A stretch of 64,000 nucleotides of DNA from CAWGJC01 sp965276665. Its GTDB lineage: Bacteria > Pseudomonadota > Alphaproteobacteria > Acetobacterales > Acetobacteraceae. This document shows positions 24,346-32,103 of this stretch, in pieces (positions within the stretch are counted from its first letter, which is position 1; each line of letters starts with the position of its first letter). Position numbers and translations under genes: made by a program. The notes under the pieces were generated by a model. The model searched no databases. It saw nothing but the letters and a program-made list of their open reading frames with translations, and was not told the DNA's origin. Location of the stretch: NCBI GenBank assembly GCA_965276665.1, contig OZ255620.1, forward strand, positions 2,418,001 through 2,482,000, given 5' to 3'.

Positions 24346-24474
24346 TCAATCCTCGCAAGGCGCCGTCAGACCCGGCCGGCGGCTCGTGGTGATGGTGCCC
24401 CCGGACCATGCGTGCCCATGATCGTGCCCGTCATGGTCATGGTGGTCATGGTCGTGGCGGTCGTGTCCGCTCAT
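24346..24474 (-). CDS. His-rich micro-ORF (possible metal-binding peptide)
   Basis: A 42-residue ORF beginning MSGHDRHDHDHHDHDGHDHG, with ten His in its first 22 residues. Its ATG overlaps the stop of the cation-efflux gene as ATGA, so it would be translationally coupled. Such H-D runs bind nickel, cobalt or zinc and are usually found within cation-diffusion-facilitator proteins. In another frame just downstream HHHHEPPAGSDGALRG and LRQVCEELRDRLR can be read, so the ORF may be the damaged start of a longer gene. Either a real peptide or a remnant is possible. Confidence 0.5.
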   Translation of the reverse strand: MSGHDRHDHDHHDHDGHDHGHAWSGGTITTSRRPGLTAPCED

Positions 24475-25220
24475 GATGCCGCTCCGGGCGCAACGGGGGA
24501 GGGAAGCCCATGCCGGATCAGCTCGCCCCGCGCCTGCCGCACAATGCTCAGGCCACCCGACAGCCCCAGACCGCCCATGATCGCTGCCACGATCACATCC
24601 GGCCAGCCCGTCCCGGTGCCGAATACGCCGGCCGCCGCGAGCATGACGGCGAAATTGCCGATGGCGTCGTTGCGTGAACACACCCACACCGAGCGCATGT
24701 TCGCGTCCCCGGTGCGGAACCGATAGAGCATCAGGGCGACGCCGCCATTAGCCAACAGGGCGGCCGTGCCGACCACGCCCATGACTTCCGCACGGGGCAG
24801 GGTGCCGAACCAGGCGTGCCAAGCCGTGCTGCCGAGCACCCAGAGCGCCAGCGCGATAAGCGTCCAGCCCTTGAGCAGGGCTGCGCGGGAGCGCCAGACG
24901 ACCGCCAGGCCGACCACGCCGAGGCTGATGGCGTAGTTCGCGGCGTCACCCAGGAAATCCAGCGCATCGGCTTGCAGCGCGGCCGAGCCGGCGGCTGCGC
25001 CCGCGACGATTTCTGCCAGGAAGAACCCGGCATTGACGGCCAGAGCGATCCACAACGCCCGCCGCCAGCGCGGACTATCCAGCGCAGTCCTGGCCAGCGC
25101 AGTCCTGGCCAGCGCAGTCCTGGCCAGCGCAGTCCTGGCCAGCGCAGTCCCGGCCAGCGCAGTCCCGGCCAGCGCAGTCCCGGGGCTGCTGGCGCAGTTC
25201 GCATCGTTGCAGCACGGCAT
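24471..25220 (-). CDS. Cation diffusion facilitator-type transporter with repeat-expanded N-terminus
   Basis: A 249-residue membrane protein. The N-terminus PCCNDANCA is Cys-rich and could capture soft metals. It is followed by seven pentapeptides of the TALAR/TALAG type, then about six membrane spans. CDF-like acidic sites are DALDFLGDAANY in span 2 and SRNDAIGNFAVM in span 5. The usual cytosolic C-terminal domain is missing; the chain ends soon after span 6. Divergent from a MerR-type regulator, so probably induced by a heavy metal and exporting it. The start at 25220 has a GAGGTG site. Confidence 0.78.
   Translation of the reverse strand: MPCCNDANCASSPGTALAGTALAGTALARTALARTALARTALARTALDSPRWRRALWIALAVNAGFFLAEIVAGAAAGSAALQADALDFLGDAANYAISLGVVGLAVVWRSRAALLKGWTLIALALWVLGSTAWHAWFGTLPRAEVMGVVGTAALLANGGVALMLYRFRTGDANMRSVWVCSRNDAIGNFAVMLAAAGVFGTGTGWPDVIVAAIMGGLGLSGGLSIVRQARGELIRHGLPSPVAPGAAS
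25081..25185. repeat. 15-bp minisatellite, seven tandem units
   Basis: Seven contiguous 15-bp units: four of AGCGCAGTCCTGGCC, two of AGCGCAGTCCCGGCC and one ending CCGGGG. The unit is a multiple of three, so copy-number change keeps the transporter frame and adds or removes one pentapeptide (TALAR, TALAG). Identity within the two subtypes is complete, which points to recent expansion. Confidence 0.9.
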
Positions 25221-25255
25221 GGTGAAACACCTCGACAATTCGACGTGCCTGACCA

Positions 25256-25284
25256 CATGCACCCTGTAGCCACCACAGGGTCAA
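25256..25284 (-). promoter_or_regulatory. MerR-type promoter/operator for the cation exporter
   Basis: On the minus strand a TTGACC -35 hexamer is followed by CTGTGGTGGCTACAGGGTG and then CATGTG, a 19-bp spacer with the dyad ACCCTGT...ACAGGGT in it. An overlong spacer with the dyad between the hexamers is the hallmark of promoters activated by MerR-family proteins through DNA distortion. It lies in the 67-bp gap between the exporter gene and the MerR-type gene. Confidence 0.75.
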
Positions 25285-25287
25285 GCC

Positions 25288-25704
25288 ATGGCAGGTGACA
25301 CGTTCGGCATCGGTGAGCTGGCGCGCGCGACCGGCACGAAGGTCGAGACGATCCGCTGGTACGAGCGCGCCGGGTTGCTGGCGGCTCCCGCCCGAACCGG
25401 GGGCAACTACCGCGCCTATGGTCGGTCGCATCTGGCGCGGTTGAGCTTCGTCCGACGCGCCCGGGATCTCGGCTTTTCGCTCGACCACGTGCGCGAGCTG
25501 CTGCGCCTGTCGGATCAGCAGGACCGGCCGTGTGAGGAAATCGACCTGATCGCGCGCGGACACCTGGCCGAGGTGGAGCGCAAGGTTGCCGACCTGACAG
25601 CACTCGGGCACAAACTGCGCCAGATCATCGGCCAATGCAGGCACGGCACCGTTGCCGAGTGCCGGATCATCGAGGCGTTGTCACCCTTGCCGGCTGCCGC
25701 TTGA
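25288..25704 (+). CDS. MerR-family heavy-metal-responsive regulator
   Basis: A 138-residue regulator. The N-terminal winged helix reads FGIGELARATGTKVETIRWY then ERAGLL and GGNYRAYG, typical of MerR/PbrR/CadR proteins. Three Cys follow: one in RPCEEID at the start of the dimer helix, and two near the C-terminus in IGQCRHGTVAECRI, placed to bind a metal. The spacing fits Pb/Cd/Zn sensors more than Hg sensors, but this is not decisive. It is divergent from the exporter gene across a MerR-type promoter. Confidence 0.9.
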   Translation: MAGDTFGIGELARATGTKVETIRWYERAGLLAAPARTGGNYRAYGRSHLARLSFVRRARDLGFSLDHVRELLRLSDQQDRPCEEIDLIARGHLAEVERKVADLTALGHKLRQIIGQCRHGTVAECRIIEALSPLPAAA

Positions 25705-25744
25705 GCAACACGCCATCCATCCTTTGAAGCAAGCCGTTCAGAAT

Positions 25745-25762
25745 GATATACGGCTGGTATAC
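25745..25762. promoter_or_regulatory. Probable GntR operator (own promoter)
   Basis: GATATACGGCTGGTATAC carries two TATAC half sites about 20 bp upstream of the GntR gene. The same GTATAC core recurs at 26525-26530 in front of the next gene. FCD-type GntR proteins often bind TNGTATACNA-like palindromes, so both are good candidates for the same regulator. Confidence 0.55.
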
Positions 25763-25782
25763 AGAAGGCCGAGCAAAAGGCA

Positions 25783-26478
25783 GTGCGGAACGGAAAGGAA
25801 CCGGCAGGGCGGGACCGCCTGTCCCTGCGGCAGAAGGCATACGCGGAGCTGAAGCAGCGCATTCTCGATTCGCGCCATGCGCCGGGCGCGCTGCTGTCCG
25901 AAAATCAGCTCGCCGAGGAACTCAGCATCAGCCGCACCCCGGTCCGGGAAGCGCTGCGTGATCTCGCAACCGCCGGCCTGGTCCGCATCCTGCCGCAGCG
26001 CGGCATCGTGGTCACCGAGCTGACGCTGCAGGACGCGGTCGAGGTCTACCAGCTTCGCGAGCAGCTCGAGTGCTTCGCCGCACGCCTGGCCGCGGACCGG
26101 ATGCTGCCGCAGAATCGTGACGGCTTCGAGCGGGATCATCGCCAGGCGCTGAAGCACCTGCAGGCGGGCAGTCTTCGGCAGGCCTACGATCACTCGATCC
26201 TGATGCATCGCCGGATCATCGCGATGGCGCGCAACTCCCGCCTCACGCAGGTGATGGACATGCTGGGCGACCAGACGCACCGCTTCGGCCTGCTGACGCT
26301 GCGCAACGGCCGCGCGGCGCCGGCGATCCATGAGCACGGCGACATCATCGCGGCCCTCCGTGCGGGTGATGGCGCGTTGGCGGCCGAGCGGATGCGGGCG
26401 CATCTGCGGGCGGACCGGGACATGGTGCTGTCGCTTATTCTGCCGGCGGGCGTGCCGCGGCAAGTCGTCGCCGACTGA
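25783..26478 (+). CDS. GntR-family (FCD) transcriptional regulator
   Basis: A 231-residue regulator. The winged helix is LKQRILDSRHAPGALLSENQ then LAEELSISRTPVREALRDLA, the classical GntR signature. The C-terminal domain is all-helical FCD type with EVYQLREQLECFAARLA, the metal-site helices SILMHRRIIAMARN and EHGDIIAALRAGD. The start is GTG at 25783 with AAAAGG upstream. It precedes the catabolic operon on the same strand and probably represses it until a pathway acid binds. Confidence 0.92.
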   Translation: MRNGKEPAGRDRLSLRQKAYAELKQRILDSRHAPGALLSENQLAEELSISRTPVREALRDLATAGLVRILPQRGIVVTELTLQDAVEVYQLREQLECFAARLAADRMLPQNRDGFERDHRQALKHLQAGSLRQAYDHSILMHRRIIAMARNSRLTQVMDMLGDQTHRFGLLTLRNGRAAPAIHEHGDIIAALRAGDGALAAERMRAHLRADRDMVLSLILPAGVPRQVVAD

Positions 26479-26499
26479 GCGGCTCGTCGGGGAAACGGC

Positions 26500-26530
26500 T
26501 TGACAGGAAAACGATACTTATCTTGTATAC
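26500..26530 (+). promoter_or_regulatory. Promoter and GntR operator of the catabolic operon
   Basis: TTGACA (-35) at 26500-26505 is followed by an AT-richer stretch, and GTATAC at 26525-26530 covers the expected -10 region. A repressor on GTATAC would block the polymerase. The -10 hexamer itself is not clear. The first gene of the operon starts 23 bp downstream. Confidence 0.5.
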
Positions 26531-26553
26531 CACTGCCACGCAAGGTGGAGGCC

Positions 26554-27456
26554 ATGAGCCACGGGGGCGCCCTGAGCGAGCCGGCCGGACGGGATTGCGA
26601 AACCCCGACCCGTCGCGCACGCCGTCGGTTCGTCGACACGCCGCACGGCCAGGTGCATCTGCGCTACGCCGGTCCGACCAAGGGCGGCACGCCGCTGGTG
26701 ATGTTCCACCCGTCGCCCGGCTCCTCGAAGATGCTGGAGCCGCTCCTGCTGCGCTTCGCCGAGACGCGGCCGGTTTTCGCGCCGGACACGCTCGGCAACG
26801 GCGACTCCGATCCACCACCCGGCGACGCGCCTGACCTCGCCGCCTTCGCCGCGGCGCATGTCGCGGCGCTGGACGCGCTCGGCCTCGGTCGCGTCGACCT
26901 CTATGGCGGCCATACCGGTGCCAACATCGCGACCGAAATCGCGATCCGGCATCCGGACCGGGCCCGGCGCCTCATCCTTGACGGCGTCTCGCTCTACGCG
27001 GAGGCGGAGCGGGAGGAGATGCTCCGCCGTTACGCGCCTGCGGTGCGGCCGAGCGATGACGGCGCGCATCTGCTCTGGATCTGGACCTTCGTCCGCAACG
27101 CCTACCTGTTCTGGCCCTGGTACAAGCAGGATGCGGTGCATGTCCGCACCGTTGGCCTGCCCGGCGCCGAGGCGCTGCACGACAAGTTCGTCGAGGTGGC
27201 GAAGGCCGCGCGCACCTATCACCTCTCCTATCGTGCGGCGATCGCCTATCAAAAGGAGGAGCGTCTCCCGCTCGTCCGCGTGCCGACGCTGCTGGCCTGC
27301 GCACGGACGGACATGCTGCTGGCCTATTTCGAGCGTGTCGCGGCGCTGCTGCCGGACGCGGCGCACGCCATCACGCCCGGTTTCGGCACTCCGGCCGATA
27401 CCCGGGAGAGCATGGCGGCGATGCTGCGCTTCCTCGATGCGGAGCGCGCGCCATGA
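26554..27456 (+). CDS. Alpha/beta hydrolase with atypical nucleophile elbow
   Basis: A 300-residue alpha/beta hydrolase, first gene of the operon. The fold is clear: VMFHPSPGSSKMLEPL at the oxyanion loop, APDTLGNGDSDPP after strand 4, and LACARTDMLLAYFERV before the C-terminal GFGTP. The elbow reads LYGGHTGANIA, so the G-x-Ser-x-G nucleophile position holds His, not Ser. That G-x-H-T-G form is seen in some alphaproteobacterial relatives (recalled, not searched), so the protein may use another mechanism. A GGAGG site supports the start at 26554. Confidence 0.82.
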   Translation: MSHGGALSEPAGRDCETPTRRARRRFVDTPHGQVHLRYAGPTKGGTPLVMFHPSPGSSKMLEPLLLRFAETRPVFAPDTLGNGDSDPPPGDAPDLAAFAAAHVAALDALGLGRVDLYGGHTGANIATEIAIRHPDRARRLILDGVSLYAEAEREEMLRRYAPAVRPSDDGAHLLWIWTFVRNAYLFWPWYKQDAVHVRTVGLPGAEALHDKFVEVAKAARTYHLSYRAAIAYQKEERLPLVRVPTLLACARTDMLLAYFERVAALLPDAAHAITPGFGTPADTRESMAAMLRFLDAERAP

Positions 27457-28601
27457 GCATCCCCGACGAGCACGACGCGATCCTCGACGCGGTCGACCGC
27501 TTCTGCCGGAACATCCCGCAGAGCGAGACCATCCGCCGCGACGCCGAGCACGTCCCGCCCTACGACTACATCCCCCGCCTCGCCGAGCTCGGCCTGACGC
27601 GCGCGCCCATCCCGGTGGAAGCCGGCGGCTTGGGACTGCCCTGGTCGCTGTTCTGCCGGATCCAGGAACGCATCGCCTATCACGCGCAGCCCATCGCCTC
27701 GATCCTCAATCGCCTCGTGAGCTTCGGCGTCATGCCGCTCGTGCAGTTCGGGACGGCCGCGCAACGGGACGCGCTCATTCCGCCGTTGCTCGACGGGCAG
27801 GCCCTCGTCGCGCTGGCGCTGAGCGAGCCCGGTGCGGGGTCGGACGCGCGCGCGGTCGCCACGCGGGCCGAGCGGGTGGACGATGGATGGCGCATTACTG
27901 GACGCAAGACCTGGATCAGCGACGCGGACGCCGCGACGCACCTGCTGACGCTGTGCCGGATCGCCGGGCCGAACGCGCCCGGCGACGGCCTGGTCGCCTT
28001 CCTCGTGCCGCGCCACGCGCCCGGCATCGCCATGACCGGGTTGCCCAAGGCCGGGAACAACTGCATGCCAAGCTACGACATCGGCTATGACGGCGTGCTC
28101 GTCACCGACACCGACCGGCTCGGCGAACCCGGCGCGGGCTTCCGCACCGTCACCGGCACGCTGCGCTTCTCCCGCGCCAGCATCTCCGCGACCGTCGTGG
28201 GCAGCGCCAAGGCGGCGCTCGACCTCGCGATCGCCCATGCCGGCGAACGCGTGCAATTCGGCCGGCCGCTCAGCGGGTTCCAGGTGATCCGTCACCGGCT
28301 GGTCGACATGCGCATGGAGATCCGCAAGGCGGAGCTGATGGTGCGCGAGCTCGCGCGCATGCTCGATGCCGGAGAAGACGCCGAGGAGCATGCGGCGATG
28401 ACCAAGATCGCGGCGACCGAGATGTTCCAGTTCGTGGCCGACCGCGGCATGCAGATCCTGGCCAGCGTCGGGTATGCCGCCGAGAGCCCGATGCAGCGAT
28501 ACTGGCGCGACGCCCGGCTCTACAGCTTCGGCGAGGGCGCCAACGAGATTCAGCGCGAGATCGTCGCGCGCCGCATGGGCCTCGGGGGAAGAGCGGCATG
28601 A
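27453..28601 (+). CDS. Acyl-CoA dehydrogenase
   Basis: A 382-residue flavoprotein that oxidises an acyl-CoA at the alpha-beta bond. Motifs: ALSEPGAGSDARAVATRAER (FAD/substrate loop), WRITGRKTWISDADAATHLL, RVQFGRPLSGFQVIRHRLVD (FAD contact), and FGEGANEIQREIVARRMG, which contains the E-G-x-N-E-I-Q region with the likely catalytic base. The ATG overlaps the upstream stop as ATGA. In context it should act on the CoA ester made by the acyl-CoA synthetase of the same operon. Confidence 0.92.
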   Translation: MSIPDEHDAILDAVDRFCRNIPQSETIRRDAEHVPPYDYIPRLAELGLTRAPIPVEAGGLGLPWSLFCRIQERIAYHAQPIASILNRLVSFGVMPLVQFGTAAQRDALIPPLLDGQALVALALSEPGAGSDARAVATRAERVDDGWRITGRKTWISDADAATHLLTLCRIAGPNAPGDGLVAFLVPRHAPGIAMTGLPKAGNNCMPSYDIGYDGVLVTDTDRLGEPGAGFRTVTGTLRFSRASISATVVGSAKAALDLAIAHAGERVQFGRPLSGFQVIRHRLVDMRMEIRKAELMVRELARMLDAGEDAEEHAAMTKIAATEMFQFVADRGMQILASVGYAAESPMQRYWRDARLYSFGEGANEIQREIVARRMGLGGRAA

Positions 28602-29461
28602 CGCCCGTCCGCGCCATCGACACCGTCGTCAACATCTGGACGCCCGAGGCGCAGCGCCTTCGACCGTCCTGGCGGCAGGGGTTTTTCGTCGACAAGATGC
28701 GCGGCGAGGCCAGCGGCATCGACGGCATTTCGCTGGAGGCGATGCTCGCCCGCATGGACGAGGCCGGCATCGAACGCGCCTTCCTGATCGCGACCCGCGC
28801 CGGGCGGCAGGGCCATCCTTCCACCTACCGCATCCCGTACCGCTTGGTTTACGACGCGGTGCAGCGCTACCCCGAGCGGTTTTCGGGCCTGGCGGGCATC
28901 GATCCATTCGACGGCATGGCGGGCGTGCGCGAGCTCGAGCAGGCGGTGCGCGAATATGGCTTCGTGGGCGCGCATCTCTATCCGCATTGGTTCGAACTCG
29001 CCCCGGATCACGCCAGGTATTATCCGTTCTACGCCAAGTGTTGCGAACTGGACGTGCCGGTTCAGATGCAGATCGGGCAGTCGATGATCTACGCGCCGGA
29101 CTATCCCTGCCGCAGCGTCGGGCGGCCGATCACGCTGGACGCGGTGGCGTGCGACCTGCCCGAGTTGAAGATCGTCGGCATCCACATCGGCATCCCGTGG
29201 ACGGAGGAGATGATCGCGATGGCGTGGAAGCACCCCAACGTGTTCATCGGCTGCGACGCGCACAGCCCGCGCTACTGGCCGGCCGCGTTCGTGCAGTATC
29301 TGAACACGTACGGGCAGGACAAGGTGATCTTCGGGACGGATTTTCCCGTGCTCGGCTTCGAGCGCACGATGGCGGAGATCGCGGCGCTCGGCCTGCGTCC
29401 GGCGCCGCTGCGCAAGCTGCTGCGCGATAACGCCGCGCGCCTCTATCGGCTGGAGGGCTGA
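28598..29461 (+). CDS. Amidohydrolase family 2-like hydrolase lacking the D-x-H motif
   Basis: A 287-residue TIM-barrel protein of the amidohydrolase_2 type: FSGLAGIDPFDGMAGVRELE, YGFVGAHLYPHWFELAPDHA, KIVGIHIGIPW and FGTDFPVLGFERTMAEIAAL. The family normally starts with a metal-binding D-x-H; here the first strand reads AIDTVVNIWTP, without His. The later His and the final Asp (GTDFP) are kept. It may therefore bind a metal differently or act without one. Start overlaps the upstream stop (ATGA). Confidence 0.8.
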   Translation: MTPVRAIDTVVNIWTPEAQRLRPSWRQGFFVDKMRGEASGIDGISLEAMLARMDEAGIERAFLIATRAGRQGHPSTYRIPYRLVYDAVQRYPERFSGLAGIDPFDGMAGVRELEQAVREYGFVGAHLYPHWFELAPDHARYYPFYAKCCELDVPVQMQIGQSMIYAPDYPCRSVGRPITLDAVACDLPELKIVGIHIGIPWTEEMIAMAWKHPNVFIGCDAHSPRYWPAAFVQYLNTYGQDKVIFGTDFPVLGFERTMAEIAALGLRPAPLRKLLRDNAARLYRLEG

Positions 29462-29464
29462 ACG

Positions 29465-30922
29465 GTGGCCGGCACCATCGCCGACCTGCTCCGCCTGCAC
29501 GCGCAGACGCGGCCGCACCATGAAGCGGTCGTGTCCCCTGCCGGTACCATCGGATATCGCAAGCTGGACCGGATGGTGGACGGGGTCTGCCACCGCCTGC
29601 ACGCCGCCGGGGTGAGCGCCGGGACGCTGGTCGGCCTGTCGCTGCCGGACGATCTCCGTCACCTCGTCTGCCTGCTTGCCGTCATCCGCCTGGGCGCGGT
29701 CATTCTGCCGCTCGACCGGCGTTGGAGCCGCGGCGAACGGCTCGACGTCGCGGCGCGCTTCGACGCGGGCTTCGTGCTGAGCGACGAGGCGGACGGGCCG
29801 GCGGACTGGATGCAACTGGCCGATGCCGTGCCGCCCGCATCCGCGGCGGCGTTCGCCGCATCCGATGTCGACCTCGACGCGCCGATGGTGTTGTCGCTCT
29901 CCTCCGGCACGACCGGCGCGCCGAAGGGACCGCGTCTGACCCACCGGCAGCTCATCAGCCGCTTCATGGTCTACTGGATCGACATCGGCCTGGGCTCACG
30001 CGACCGCTTCGCCGTGGCGACGCCGCTGTTCTTCGGCGGCGGACGGGCATTCGCCCTTTCCATGATCTATGCCGGCGGAACGATCTGCCTGTTTCCGCCG
30101 CCCTTCGAACCGGCGGAGCTGCGCGCCTTCGTCGCCGCATCCGGCGCCACCGCCATGTTCCTGGTGCCGACACAGCTCCGACGGCTGCTGGCCGAACCGC
30201 CGGGCCCGCTTGCCTTCCCGGGCCTGCGCGCGCTGATTTCGAGCGGCTCCGCGCTCTTCGCCAGCGAGGCGGAGGCGGTGCGCCGGAGGCTGTCGCCCGA
30301 GCTTTACCAGTACTACGCCTCCACCGAGGCCGGCGGCGTCACGCTGCTCACCCCGGACGAGCTGGCGGCGCGGCCGGGCTCCGTCGGCCGCCCCTGCTTC
30401 GGCGTGCAGGTCGAGGTGGTCGACGAGGCGGACCGTCCGGTGCCATCGGGCACGCTTGGCCGGCTGCGCTACCGCAGCCCGGCATCGCCGGCCGCCTATC
30501 ACGTGGGCGAGGCGGCAGGCGCGTTCCGCGACGGGTTCTTCTACCCCGGCGACCTCGCGCGCTTCGACGCGGATGGTTTCCTCACGCTGCAGGGACGCGC
30601 CAAGGACATGATCATCCGCGGCGGCGTGAACATCCATCCGTCCGACATCGAGCAGGTCCTGCTCGACCTGCCGCAGGTGAGCGAGGCCGCTGTCACCGGC
30701 GTGCCGTCGTCGGAGTTCGGCGAAGAGGTCGCGGCTTTCATCGTGGCCGCCGGGCCGCTCACCGCGGCGGACGTGCGCGCCGCCTGCGCCGCCCGCCTCG
30801 CCCGCTACAAGGTGCCGAAAGCGGTCGTGTTCCTGGACGCCTTGCCGAAGAACTCCGCCGGCAAGATCGTCAAATCCGCCCTGCCGGAGTTGCTCCCACC
30901 CCGCCCGAAGGAGACCGCGTGA
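29465..30922 (+). CDS. Acyl-CoA synthetase (AMP-dependent, adenylate-forming)
   Basis: A 485-residue class I adenylate-forming enzyme that joins a carboxylic acid to CoA via an acyl-AMP. Motifs are LSLSSGTTGAPKGPRLTH (phosphate loop), YQYYASTEAGG (A5), FYPGDLARFDADGFLTLQGR (A7-A8 hinge), RAKDMIIRGGVNIHPSDIEQ, and KNSAGKIVK with the catalytic Lys. The start is GTG at 29465, three bases past the upstream stop. It is a shortened form compared with 540-residue fatty acyl ligases, in line with a small aromatic or branched acid as substrate. Confidence 0.92.
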   Translation: MAGTIADLLRLHAQTRPHHEAVVSPAGTIGYRKLDRMVDGVCHRLHAAGVSAGTLVGLSLPDDLRHLVCLLAVIRLGAVILPLDRRWSRGERLDVAARFDAGFVLSDEADGPADWMQLADAVPPASAAAFAASDVDLDAPMVLSLSSGTTGAPKGPRLTHRQLISRFMVYWIDIGLGSRDRFAVATPLFFGGGRAFALSMIYAGGTICLFPPPFEPAELRAFVAASGATAMFLVPTQLRRLLAEPPGPLAFPGLRALISSGSALFASEAEAVRRRLSPELYQYYASTEAGGVTLLTPDELAARPGSVGRPCFGVQVEVVDEADRPVPSGTLGRLRYRSPASPAAYHVGEAAGAFRDGFFYPGDLARFDADGFLTLQGRAKDMIIRGGVNIHPSDIEQVLLDLPQVSEAAVTGVPSSEFGEEVAAFIVAAGPLTAADVRAACAARLARYKVPKAVVFLDALPKNSAGKIVKSALPELLPPRPKETA

Positions 30923-32094
30923 TGAAGCTCGGCCCGGTTCTGCTGTCCGCCGCCCTCCTCCTCGCCGCGCCGCTCGCGCGGGCGGAGGAGCCGGGCATCA
31001 CGAACGACACGATCCGCATCGGCATGTTCGGCCCGCTCACCGGACAGGCCGCGCTCTACGGCAACATCATTCTCGGCTCTGAGGCGCTGTACAAGGACAT
31101 CAACGACCATGGCGGCATCAATGGCCGCAAGATCGAGCTCTTCGTCGAGGATGACGCTTGCAACTCGCTGCAGGGTATCGCCGCCATCAAGAAGCTCGTT
31201 TCGGAGGACCATGTGTTCCTCATCAACGGCGGCGTGTGCAGCGGTGTCTCGCTGGCCGCCAAGCCGGAAATCCTGAAATCCGGCCTGCCCTGGATGGTCG
31301 CCGGGGCGGCGGCGACGGAGATTTCGACCCCGACCGAGCCGACCGTCTTCCAGGCCTCGCCCACCGCCGCCGACAACTCGAAGGAGATGATCGACTTCGC
31401 GATGAGCAAGGCGGGTACGGACAAGATCGCGATCGTCACGCAGAGCGACGACTGGGGCAAGAGCTACCTAGACCCGGCGCTCGACTACCTGCAATCCAAG
31501 TATCACATCAAGCCGGTGCTGGATCTGCAGATGTCGAACACGGCGATGGATGCAACGTCGCAGATCCTGCAGCTCCGCAATTCCGGTGCACAGGCGATCC
31601 TCGCGATGCTGTACCCGGCGCCGTTCGCGGTCTTCGTACGCGACGCCTACAAATTCGGCCTGACCACTCCCATCCTCGGCAACTCCGGCGTGACGCTATT
31701 CGATACGCTGAAGCGCGTCGGCAATCCGGCGGCGATGAAGACCGTCTATGTCTACTACCACCTGGCCGGCACCGAAGATGGCAAGGAGCTCGCGCGCTTC
31801 GCCGCGATCTGGCGCCGCACCTACCCGGACAAGCCGGTCAACAATTACAGCTATGTCGGCATGGCCGGGACACTGTCGATCATCCATGTCCTGCAGGGGC
31901 TGGGCCAAGACGTGACACGGGCCCGCTTCCTCGCCGCGATGGACGGTCTGCACGACTTCAACAGCGGCGTGGAAGCGGGACCCACCACCTTCACGGCACA
32001 GCGGCATGACGGCACGACCGCCGGGTTCATGAGCCGGCTCGAGGGCGGCAAGATGGTGCTGCTCCGCTCGATCACCGGCGAGCCGACGCAGTAG
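30922..32094 (+). CDS. Branched-chain amino acid-type ABC substrate-binding protein (LivK-like)
   Basis: A 390-residue periplasmic protein: signal KLGPVLLSAALLLAAPLARA, then ITNDTIRIGMFGPLTGQAAL, INDHGGINGRKIELFVEDDA and the Ser/Ala-rich ligand loop INGGVCSGVSLAAKPEIL, all typical of family 4 (LivJ/LivK-like) proteins. Many members bind aromatic acids or urea rather than branched-chain amino acids. The stop and start overlap (TGATG) with the synthetase gene, so uptake and activation genes are co-transcribed. Confidence 0.9.
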   Translation: MKLGPVLLSAALLLAAPLARAEEPGITNDTIRIGMFGPLTGQAALYGNIILGSEALYKDINDHGGINGRKIELFVEDDACNSLQGIAAIKKLVSEDHVFLINGGVCSGVSLAAKPEILKSGLPWMVAGAAATEISTPTEPTVFQASPTAADNSKEMIDFAMSKAGTDKIAIVTQSDDWGKSYLDPALDYLQSKYHIKPVLDLQMSNTAMDATSQILQLRNSGAQAILAMLYPAPFAVFVRDAYKFGLTTPILGNSGVTLFDTLKRVGNPAAMKTVYVYYHLAGTEDGKELARFAAIWRRTYPDKPVNNYSYVGMAGTLSIIHVLQGLGQDVTRARFLAAMDGLHDFNSGVEAGPTTFTAQRHDGTTAGFMSRLEGGKMVLLRSITGEPTQ

Positions 32095-32103
32095 CGCAGA
32101 TCG

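Noticed and set aside
25081..25185. Possible CRISPR array
   Set aside because: Seven adjacent 15-bp units with no spacers, inside a coding frame. It is a minisatellite.
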